Assembly: GCA_028289885.1 (NCBI GenBank)
Contig: JAQGKX010000020.1
Span: 1 to 52,068 of the forward strand
Direction of reading: 5' to 3'
Length of the DNA stretch: 52,068 nucleotides
Source: Sphingomonadales bacterium
GTDB taxonomy: Bacteria > Pseudomonadota > Alphaproteobacteria > Sphingomonadales > Sphingomonadaceae
In this document: positions 46,142 to 52,068 of the stretch, in pieces
Position numbering within the stretch: the stretch's first letter is position 1
Layout of the letters: every line of letters begins with the position of its first letter
Position numbers and translations under genes: made by a program
Notes under the pieces: generated by a model
The model's input: only the letters and a program-made list of their open reading frames with translations
Told to the model about the DNA's origin: nothing
Database searches by the model: none

Positions 46142-48081
46142 GGGATCAGCATTGCGATGATGGCATCGGCGGCCTCTTCGGCCGTCATCGTCGCAGTATC
46201 GATCCGGATTTCGGGCTGCTCGGGCGCTTCATAGGGGCTGTCGATACCGGTGAAGTTCTTCAGATCACCGGCACGCGCCTTTGCGTATAGCCCCTTGACG
46301 TCGCGCGCCTCCGCATCGGCCAGGCTCGTGTCGATATGCACTTCGACGAACTCACCCGGTGCCATCATCTGCCGCACCATCTCACGCTCGGCCCGGAACG
46401 GTGAGATGAACGCGGTGATCACGATCAACCCGGCGTCGGTCATCAGCCTGGCGACCTCCCCGACACGCCGGATATTCTCCACGCGGTCGGCATCGGTAAA
46501 GCCAAGGTCCTTGTTCAGCCCATGCCGCACATTGTCGCCATCGAGCAGGAAGGTGTGACGGTTCATCCGCGCCAGCTTCTTCTCGACGATATTGGCGATC
46601 GTCGATTTTCCCGCACCCGACAGGCCCGTCAGCCACAGCACCACAGGCTTCTGGTTCTTCAGCGCCGCATGGTTCTCGCGGGCAACATCGGTCGCCTGCC
46701 AATGCACATTGTCGGCACGTCGCAGGCTGTGGTTGATCATCCCGGCCGCCACCGTCGCATTGGTGATCTTGTCGATCAGGATGAACCCGCCAAGCGCGTG
46801 ATTGTCGGCATAGGGTTCGAACACGATCGGTCGGTCGGTCGACAAATTGGCAACCCCGATGGCGTTCAGCTCGAGCGTCTTGGCCGCCAGATGCTCCATC
46901 GTATTGACGTTGACCTGATATTTCGGGGCCTGCACGTTGGCCGACACCATCTGCGTGCCGAGCTTTAGCCAATAGGGTCGGCCGGGCAGCATTTCTTCAT
47001 CGGCCATCCACACCAGTGTCGCCTCGAACTGATCCGAAGCTTCGGGAGGATTGTCCGAGATCGCAATGACATCGCCGCGCGAACAGTCGATCTCGTCCTC
47101 AAGGCAAATCGTCACCGATTGATTGGCAACCGCCTGCTCCAGATCGCCGTCCATAGTGACGATCCGCGAGACAATGCTGGTCTTGCCCGACGGCAGCACC
47201 CGCACCTTGTCGCCCGGCGCAATCGTGCCGGTCGCGATCAACCCCGAAAACCCACGGAAGTCGAGGTTCGGACGATTGACCCACTGGACCGGCATGCGAA
47301 ACGGTTTTTGCGCGTTGATCGTCGCATCGACTTCGACCGACTCGAGGTGTTGCATCAGCGACGGCCCGGTGTACCAGGGCGTATTGTCACTCGGCAGGGT
47401 GATGTTGTCGCCCTTGAAGCCCGAGATCGGCATCGGCGTGAAAACCGTCAGCCCGATGCCTGCCGCGAACTCGGTGTAATCGGCGACAATCTGGTCATAA
47501 ACGGCCTGATCGTAACCGACGAGATCCATCTTGTTCACCGCAAGTACGATGTTCCGGATGCCGATCAGATGCGCCAGATAGCTATGCCGCCGCGTTTGCG
47601 TCAGAATACCCTTGCGCGCGTCGATCAGGATTACCGCGAGATCGGCAGTCGACGCACCCGTCACCATGTTGCGCGTATATTGTTCATGCCCCGGCGTATC
47701 GGCGACGATGAACTTGCGCTTTTCGGTCGTGAAGAACCGATAGGCGACGTCGATGGTAATGCCCTGCTCGCGCTCGGCGGCAAGCCCGTCGACCAACAAG
47801 GCGAAGTCGATCTCCTGCCCCTGCGTCCCCATGCGCTTGCTGTCGGCTTCGAGCGCCTCGAGCTGATCCTCGAAGATCATCTTGCTGTCGTAAAGCAACC
47901 GTCCGATCAGCGTTGACTTGCCGTCATCCACCGACCCGCAGGTGATGAAACGCAGCATCGTCTTGTGCTGGTGCGCATCGAGATAGGCGTCGATGTCCTC
48001 GGCGATCAAATTCTCGACCTGATAGGCGCTGTCGAGGTCCTGGGTATTTCCCTGACCCGAATTTTCAAGCGTATCGGACAT
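46138..48081 (-). CDS. cysNC: Bifunctional sulfate adenylyltransferase subunit 1 / APS kinase
   Basis: GTPase subunit of ATP sulfurylase fused to APS kinase. The N-terminal EF-Tu-like GTPase spans residues about 35-440 ([48 protein letters not shown]). The kinase is the last 200 residues ([57 protein letters not shown]). At 647 residues it is full length. It makes APS and then PAPS with CysD. The first base of its ATG is the last base of the cysD TGA. Confidence 0.96.
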   Translation of the reverse strand: MSDTLENSGQGNTQDLDSAYQVENLIAEDIDAYLDAHQHKTMLRFITCGSVDDGKSTLIGRLLYDSKMIFEDQLEALEADSKRMGTQGQEIDFALLVDGLAAEREQGITIDVAYRFFTTEKRKFIVADTPGHEQYTRNMVTGASTADLAVILIDARKGILTQTRRHSYLAHLIGIRNIVLAVNKMDLVGYDQAVYDQIVADYTEFAAGIGLTVFTPMPISGFKGDNITLPSDNTPWYTGPSLMQHLESVEVDATINAQKPFRMPVQWVNRPNLDFRGFSGLIATGTIAPGDKVRVLPSGKTSIVSRIVTMDGDLEQAVANQSVTICLEDEIDCSRGDVIAISDNPPEASDQFEATLVWMADEEMLPGRPYWLKLGTQMVSANVQAPKYQVNVNTMEHLAAKTLELNAIGVANLSTDRPIVFEPYADNHALGGFILIDKITNATVAAGMINHSLRRADNVHWQATDVARENHAALKNQKPVVLWLTGLSGAGKSTIANIVEKKLARMNRHTFLLDGDNVRHGLNKDLGFTDADRVENIRRVGEVARLMTDAGLIVITAFISPFRAEREMVRQMMAPGEFVEVHIDTSLADAEARDVKGLYAKARAGDLKNFTGIDSPYEAPEQPEIRIDTATMTAEEAADAIIAMLIP

Positions 48082-48986
48082 CAGAAATACCCCTCCTGCT
48101 TCTTTTTCTCCATGCCTGCGCCGCCCGCATCCTTGTCGATCGCGCGACCCTGACGCTCCGATGTCGTGGTCAGCAGCATTTCCTGGATGACTTCGCTCAA
48201 CGTCGCAGCCTCGCTCTCGACCGCACCCGTCAGCGGATAGCAGCCGAGCGTCCGGAACCGTATCGAACGATCGACCGGAACCTCGCCGGGCTTCAGCGGA
48301 AAGCGGTCGTCATCGACCATCAGCAGCATCCCGTCGCGCTCGACGGTCGGGCGTTTGGCCGCGAAATACAGCGGTACGATCTCGATATTGTTCAGCTGGA
48401 TATATTGCCAGATGTCCAGCTCGGTCCAGTTCGAGATCGGAAACACCCGGATGCTCTCGCCCTTGGATTTCCGGGCGTTGTACAAATTCCAAAGCTCGGG
48501 CCGCTGGTTCTTCGGGTCCCAGCCGTGGCTCGCCGACCGGAACGAGAAAATCCGCTCCTTTGCGCGACTTTTCTCCTCATCCCGCCGCGCGCCACCAAAG
48601 GCCGCATCGAAGCCATATTTGTCGAGCGCCTGCTTCAGCCCCTCGGTCTTCCACATATCGGTGTGCAGCGCGCCATGGTCGAACGGATTGATGCCGCGCG
48701 CGATAGCCTCCGGGTTCTGGTACACCAGCAACTCCATGCCCGCATCGCGCGCCGCCTTCTCACGCAGTTCGTACATCGCCCTGAACTTCCACGTCGTGTC
48801 GACATGAAGCAGCGGGAATGGCGGCGGAGATGGATAAAACGCCTTGCGCGCAAGATGCAGCATCACCGCCGAATCCTTGCCGACACTGTACATCATCACC
48901 GGATTCTCAGCCTCAGCCACAACCTCCCGCAAAATGTGAATGCTCTCGGCCTCCAGCCGCTCAAGATGAGTCAGATTTTGCTGCAC
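48081..48986 (-). CDS. cysD: Sulfate adenylyltransferase subunit 2
   Basis: PP-loop subunit of ATP sulfurylase. The GTG at 48986 gives a start at [20 protein letters not shown], the normal beginning of the family at 301 residues; a TTG 78 bases upstream would add unlike sequence. Motifs are [20 protein letters not shown] (PP-loop), [33 protein letters not shown] and the terminal GYF. It heads the cysD-cysNC-cysQ operon. The 147 bases upstream contain no riboswitch that I recognise. cysH, cysI and the sulfate permease are not in the window. Confidence 0.95.
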   Translation of the reverse strand: MQQNLTHLERLEAESIHILREVVAEAENPVMMYSVGKDSAVMLHLARKAFYPSPPPFPLLHVDTTWKFRAMYELREKAARDAGMELLVYQNPEAIARGINPFDHGALHTDMWKTEGLKQALDKYGFDAAFGGARRDEEKSRAKERIFSFRSASHGWDPKNQRPELWNLYNARKSKGESIRVFPISNWTELDIWQYIQLNNIEIVPLYFAAKRPTVERDGMLLMVDDDRFPLKPGEVPVDRSIRFRTLGCYPLTGAVESEAATLSEVIQEMLLTTTSERQGRAIDKDAGGAGMEKKKQEGYF

Positions 48987-49133
48987 TTTGTTCTCTTTGA
49001 ATGAATGGAGACCCCATGAACCTGTGGCCGGAAGGCGCAACGAACATATGCTCCGCTTATCCAAACCTCATCTTCGCATGACATTTAGAGATAAAAAGTT
49101 CAGCGTCGCGCCTGTCCGTCGATGGGGTCGCGC

Positions 49134-50027
49134 TTAGCTTGCAATCCCATCGGTGCGGTCGTTTCGGGCGATCTGCGCAGCGACCGCAATCATGCGCGTC
49201 GCCTGTCCGAGGTGGAGGAGTTCGGCCATCTTGCCATCGACCCGAATCGCGCCCTTGCCGGCATTTTCAGGAAGCGCGAATGCGGCGACCAGACCGTGCG
49301 CCCATGCCAGTTCATCGGCACTGGGGGAGAACACATCATTACACGGCGCGATCTGGTCGGGATGGATCAGCGTCTTGCCGTCGAAGCCGAACAACAGGCC
49401 CTGATCGGCCTCGGCCTTGAAAACATCGATATCGCGAAACTCGTTACAAACCCCGTCTAGGATCGCGATGTTGTGGGCGCGGGCCGCACAGACCGCCAGC
49501 GTCAGCACCGGCAGGAACGGCGTCCGCTCAGCCGTCAACCGCGCGCGCATTTCCTTGGCGAGATCGTTGACGCCCATGATGAACAGCGACAGCCGCGTGG
49601 AGTCGGCGCGCGCGGCAATGGCGTCGAGCTGGGACACGCAGGCGCAGGTCTCGATCATCGCCCATAGCGCGGTGTTTTCAGGCGCATCCTTCAACGCCGC
49701 ATTGTAAAAGTCGATGTCCGCCGGTCCCGAAACCTTCGGTACCAATATCGCATCCGCCCCCGAATGCGCGACCGCCGCGAGATCATCCGCGCCCCATGCC
49801 GTGTCCCTGCCATTAACCCGGATCACGACCTCACGATTACCGAACCCCCCTTCGCGGACGGCAGCGATCGCGGCGTCACGGGCAGAGGCTTTGACGTCGG
49901 GGGCAACCGCGTCCTCCAGATCGAGGATGATGATGTCGGCAGGGAGAGTGCGCGCCTTCGCAATCGCCTTCGGGTTGGAGGCGGGGAGGTACAGCGCGCT
50001 GCGGCGGGGGCGGTCAAAGGAGGGCAT
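49134..50027 (-). CDS. CoA-ester lyase of the CitE/HpcH-HpaI family
   Basis: A 297-residue TIM-barrel lyase. The ATG at 50027 has GGAG six bases upstream; an ATG 15 bases earlier is possible. Motifs are RRSALYLPASNPKAIAKART, ADIIILDLEDAVAPDVKASA, the strand VVIRVNGRDTAWGADDL, ALWAMIETCACVSQLDAI, and the C-terminal GFDGKTLIHPDQIAPCNDVF. These match the CitE-like group that includes malyl-CoA, citramalyl-CoA and beta-methylmalyl-CoA lyases. The substrate cannot be chosen; no citrate lyase alpha or gamma genes are nearby, which argues against citrate lyase. It is preceded by a short KTSC gene on the same strand. Confidence 0.87.
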   Translation of the reverse strand: MPSFDRPRRSALYLPASNPKAIAKARTLPADIIILDLEDAVAPDVKASARDAAIAAVREGGFGNREVVIRVNGRDTAWGADDLAAVAHSGADAILVPKVSGPADIDFYNAALKDAPENTALWAMIETCACVSQLDAIAARADSTRLSLFIMGVNDLAKEMRARLTAERTPFLPVLTLAVCAARAHNIAILDGVCNEFRDIDVFKAEADQGLLFGFDGKTLIHPDQIAPCNDVFSPSADELAWAHGLVAAFALPENAGKGAIRVDGKMAELLHLGQATRMIAVAAQIARNDRTDGIAS

Positions 50028-50055
50028 GTTAAACTCCGGCATATCAATGTTTCCC

Positions 50056-50251
50056 TCATGCCGCATACGGGCGGATGTACACATTAAAAATATGAACCAG
50101 CAGAGTTCGCGGAGAGTAGTCCTACGTAGAGCATTTCTGGCACGCTACGATAAAAGTATGGCCCTCCGCTATCGACAAACCAGACCGATAATGTGCGAGT
50201 TCCTTGATCGTAGTCGACAGCGTGGATCGCGGAAGAGGCTAGATACTGCAT
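50056..50251 (-). pseudogene. KTSC-domain protein with apparent +1 frameshift near the 3' end
   Basis: From ATG 50251 (GGAG six bases upstream) the frame gives a KTSC domain, MQYLASSAIHAVDYDQGTRT then LSVWFVDSGGPYFYRSVPEM and LLSANSAGSYF, stopping at 50084 after 55 residues. The family continues with F-N-x-x-I-R-x-x-Y. Removing one T from the TTTTT run gives exactly FNVYIRPYAA and a stop at 50056, restoring a 64-residue protein of normal length. The extra base is thus a recent mutation, a slippage site, or a sequencing error. KTSC domains are small, of unclear function, and frequent in phages and islands. Confidence 0.75.
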
Positions 50252-50261
50252 GACAATCTCC

Positions 50262-50292
50262 AAAAAAACGGGGAGCGCCAGGCGCTCCCCGT
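50262..50292 (-). terminator. Strong intrinsic terminator, minus strand
   Basis: ACGGGGAGCGCC and GGCGCTCCCCGT are a perfect inverted repeat with a single-base centre (50268-50292). On the minus strand it is followed by a run of seven T residues counting the last stem base. It ends transcripts from the small gene whose stop is at 50296, and separates it from the KTSC gene. Confidence 0.92.
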
Positions 50293-50295
50293 CAA

Positions 50296-50514
50296 TCAAG
50301 CGTAGCGCAGCAGTTTCCAAATAACCGCAACGCCATGGTAAGGAGGCATCACGTTCCGCTCCGCGATTGGAGCAGTACCGTATGGCGAGCGTTGCGCCTG
50401 CCATACACCGCTTTCGGGGCAGTGATGGCGGTAGTAACGGTCGTTCCGATTGGCTTGCGAGTACGGCTTAACATTTATTCTACTCCAGCAGCTGTTTGCA
50501 ATTATGCAAATCAA
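50296..50514 (-). CDS. Small ORF with CPESGVW motif, unknown
   Basis: A 72-codon frame whose stop is four bases before a strong terminator, which argues for a real gene end. The C-terminal 50 residues are conserved-looking: DRYYRHHCPESGVWQAQ then APIAERNVMPPYHGVAVIWK. The CPESG-W and MPP patterns recall short accessory proteins of proteobacteria, but I cannot name a family. The start is doubtful: the only upstream initiator is TTG at 50514 without a good ribosome site. The best site (GGAG, eight bases before ATG 50474) leads into another frame of 41 codons. A second frameshift, as in the KTSC gene, would explain this. Confidence 0.4.
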   Translation of the reverse strand: MICIIANSCWSRINVKPYSQANRNDRYYRHHCPESGVWQAQRSPYGTAPIAERNVMPPYHGVAVIWKLLRYA

Positions 50515-50564
50515 GGAATAGAGCCGCCATCTGCTGGGACAGGGGATCTAATCCTCTACCAAGT

Positions 50565-50603
50565 AGGAGCAGGACGGCTGCAAAGCCCATGCTCCGACAA
50601 GGA
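50565..50603 (+). ncRNA. Hairpin element of a candidate small RNA
   Basis: GGAGCA and TGCTCC enclose an inner stem GGCT/AGCC capped by GCAA, a GNRA tetraloop, directly upstream of an intrinsic terminator. No convincing ORF accompanies it on the plus strand. Its 5' end and promoter are not defined, and the interval given covers only the visible structured part. No known RNA family is recognised. Confidence 0.4.
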
Positions 50604-50633
50604 GGCGAGGTCGTTAGCGCGATCTCGCCTTTT
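50604..50633 (+). terminator. Intrinsic terminator, plus strand
   Basis: GGCGAGGTCG pairs with CGATCTCGCC (10 pairs, one G-T) around a six-base loop, followed by TTTT. It implies a plus-strand transcript ending here, although no protein gene reads into it. Confidence 0.75.
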
Positions 50634-50766
50634 GCATTTTCGGCTCATATCATGATTAACCTGCGACGCAAACACATATTTCGCGTAATGCATCGATTAG
50701 AACGCGAAAAGCTGCGTCCGTAGCGTCCGTTATCTCTCGCTAAGCGAATTAATCCCCTCAATTCCG

Positions 50767-50782
50767 TGTTTCACGTGAAACT
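50767..50782. promoter_or_regulatory. parS-like ParB-binding site
   Basis: TGTTTCACGTGAAACT contains the 14-base perfect palindrome GTTTCACGTGAAAC and differs from the chromosomal parS consensus TGTTTCACGTGAAACA only at the last base. It lies 47 bases upstream of the winged-helix-like gene. It may be a true centromere site or, less likely, an operator of identical sequence. parA and parB are not in the window. The rest of the 314-base gap (50515-50828) holds the candidate small RNA and nothing else I can support. Confidence 0.75.
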
Positions 50783-50828
50783 CAGGTGTGTTATTATGCC
50801 CAGTGTTAGAACTCAACAGGAGGCGTTC

Positions 50829-51566
50829 ATGGCAGCCAATGCTGAAGTCCTTAAAGCCCGGAGTCCACGATATCCAAGAATCTCCCTGCTAACTGCAGTA
50901 GGTTATGCCAATCAGCTCTACCGAGGTGTGCATCGTAACAGTGTCGATTCGGACACCGCTTATCGAGTTATGGGCTTCAGCGGGAAAAATGGAGCCAGCG
51001 CGACAGCATTAGGCGCGCTACGTCAGTTTGGCCTCGTTGCTGGATTGCGCGGCAAATTAAAAGTTAGTGACTTAGCTCTACGGATTTTTGAGCCGAGCGA
51101 TCGTTCTGAATATCTAGAGGCGATTCAAGAGGCAGCGAAACTGCCTGATATTTTCGCAGATATACACGCCCATTTCCCGGATGGGGTGCCACCTTCAGAT
51201 GACCCGGTGAGATCGTTCCTGATTAGGACTCGAAACTTTTCGCGCTCCGGCGCAGATGACTGCATTAATTCCCTTCGCGCCAGTTTCTTGGAGTTAGAGC
51301 ATGAAAATGGAGGGAATTCTTCCTTATCGACCGGCGCCACGTCAGTAGCCGGTCCCGTTTCTCCCTCACTTATACAAACCATCGAGTCGCCCGAAGTACA
51401 AAAGGCCACCTTAGAGCTTCAATCTTCGAGTCCTTCCGAGTTCGTAAGAATTCCGCTTACCAAAGATTGCACTGCGGAGTTAAGGTTCAGTGGGCCTATT
51501 TCCGATCAAGCAGTCATTCGGCTGCTAAAATATATTGAGCTTATGAAGGACGTATGGGCAGAATAA
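50829..51566 (+). CDS. Winged-helix-like protein of unknown function (accessory)
   Basis: A 245-residue protein with lower G+C and different codon use than its neighbours. The ATG at 50829 has AGGAGG five bases upstream, clearly better than in-frame starts at 50766 and 50796. The first 100 residues look like a winged-helix pair (KARSPRYPRISLLTAVGYAN; AYRVMGFSGKNGASATALGA; LRQFGLVAGLRGKLKVSDLA). The middle has DDPVRSFLIRTRNFSRSGAD and the C-terminus RIPLTKDCTAELRFSGPISD. Similar proteins occur sporadically in islands; no function is known to me. It may bind DNA. The stop is two bases from the nrdB stop on the other strand. Confidence 0.75.
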   Translation: MAANAEVLKARSPRYPRISLLTAVGYANQLYRGVHRNSVDSDTAYRVMGFSGKNGASATALGALRQFGLVAGLRGKLKVSDLALRIFEPSDRSEYLEAIQEAAKLPDIFADIHAHFPDGVPPSDDPVRSFLIRTRNFSRSGADDCINSLRASFLELEHENGGNSSLSTGATSVAGPVSPSLIQTIESPEVQKATLELQSSSPSEFVRIPLTKDCTAELRFSGPISDQAVIRLLKYIELMKDVWAE

Positions 51567-51568
51567 CG

Positions 51569-52068
51569 TCATTCTGCCGCCACACTCTGCCCGAACATAT
51601 CCATAACCCGCGCACCCACATCCTCGTTGGCCGCTTCGCCAGCAGCTTTCGCGCCCTTGCGGCGGTCGAAGCTGTCCCAGACGTCGCCCCAGTCGCCGCG
51701 TGTTGCTGCCTTTGAATATTCGGTCGCGCGGGTTTCGAAGAAGTTGGCGTGTTCGACACCGTTCAACAGCGGGGCGAGCCATGGCAGCGGGTGTTCCTCG
51801 ATCATGTAGATCGGCTTGAACCCGAGCTGCCCCAGCCGCCAGTCGGCGATGAAGCGGATGTACTGCTTGATGTCCTCGGGCGTCATGCCCTGGACCTCGC
51901 CGGCCTCGAAGGCCAGGTCGATGAACTTGTCCTCCATCTCGACCACCGTCTTGCAGCACTCGACGATGTCGGCCGCCACGGACGGCGTCACCGCCCCGGT
52001 CTCCTTGTTGAAGGCGTGGTAGAGCTTGATGATGCCGTCGCAGTGCAGGCTCTCATCGCGCACCGACC
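51569..52068 (-). CDS. nrdB: Ribonucleoside-diphosphate reductase beta subunit, C-terminal part (cut by window edge)
   Basis: Class I small subunit that supplies the radical for making deoxyribonucleotides. Only the last 166 codons are in the window; the frame stays open past 52068. Visible are RDESLHCDGIIKLYHAFNKE with the iron ligand Glu and His, VVEMEDKFIDLAFEAGE, IRFIADWRLGQLGFKPIYMI and ANFFETRATEYSKAATRGDW, all typical of the NrdB fold. The C-terminal tail MDMFGQSVAAE would contact NrdA. A GTG at 52063 is internal and not the start. Confidence 0.95.
   Translation of the reverse strand, partial: SVRDESLHCDGIIKLYHAFNKETGAVTPSVAADIVECCKTVVEMEDKFIDLAFEAGEVQGMTPEDIKQYIRFIADWRLGQLGFKPIYMIEEHPLPWLAPLLNGVEHANFFETRATEYSKAATRGDWGDVWDSFDRRKGAKAAGEAANEDVGARVMDMFGQSVAAE

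Noticed and set aside
50549-50572. T-arm-like sequence AGGGG-ATCTAAT-CCTCT suggesting a tRNA or tRNA remnant
   Set aside because: No matching acceptor, D-arm or anticodon arm upstream; loop differs from TTCRANN at two key bases.
50496-50723. Plus-strand open frame of 75 codons (TTG start)
   Set aside because: Runs through the hairpin and terminator at 50565-50633, has no ribosome site, and looks like non-coding sequence.

Overview
The window looks like a chromosomal segment of an alphaproteobacterium, most likely Sphingomonadales (Sphingomonas/Sphingopyxis type). The evidence is high G+C coding sequence, an SDHAF4-like DUF1674 gene, a mitofilin-like gene beside hemD/hemC, a LexA-type GTTC-N7-GTTC box in front of an imuA-imuB-dnaE2 cassette, fused cysNC, and many GTGA/ATGA start-stop overlaps. 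The genus is an inference; no rRNA is present.

Layout. 1-4160: cell-division translocase ftsK (cut by the left edge, minus strand), a ubiquinone-type hydroxylase, then a LON-domain protein coupled to a CnoX-like thioredoxin/TPR protein. 4338-8841: tRNA-Gly(GCC), a zinc-type CDF exporter, 6-phosphogluconolactonase, a mitofilin-like protein, hemD and hemC. 8882-14453: tsaD-gpsA, a 56-residue DUF1674 gene, an RsmB-type rRNA methyltransferase, a GT87-type membrane glycosyltransferase, and rpe. 14450-25184: heparinase II/III protein, purH, a Wzx-like flippase, polA, nadE, gltX. 25265-29926: a small membrane protein, ribD, ribE, galU, a tiny membrane protein, tRNA-Thr(CGU), and a PAS-type protein. 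29930-33079: an MHS-type transporter, a lipoprotein, a short terminator-bounded transcription unit with a 20-codon ORF behind a 14-base Shine-Dalgarno match, and a ROK sugar kinase.

33295-37866 is a compact five-gene minus-strand operon (DUF2334 deacetylase-like, glycosyltransferase, polytopic membrane protein, DUF2141, second glycosyltransferase) that probably builds an uncharacterised glycoconjugate. 37963-45255 holds a stand-alone FMN glutamate-synthase-like protein and the LexA-controlled imuA-imuB-dnaE2 mutasome. 45386-48986 is the sulfate activation operon cysD-cysNC-cysQ. 49134-50027 is a CitE/HpcH-type lyase.

50056-51566 is compositionally different (roughly 45-50% G+C by eye in parts). 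It holds a KTSC-domain gene with an apparent one-base frameshift, a small CPESG-motif ORF ending on a strong terminator, a plus-strand hairpin-plus-terminator element that may be an sRNA, a near-perfect parS palindrome, and a winged-helix-like gene of unknown role. The window ends inside nrdB (class Ia ribonucleotide reductase beta).

Most of the window is housekeeping. The parts least explained by known families are the small transcription unit at about 31.9-32.16 kb, the glycosyltransferase operon at 33.3-37.9 kb, and the 50.0-51.6 kb accessory patch. No CRISPR array, insertion sequence or rRNA was seen.
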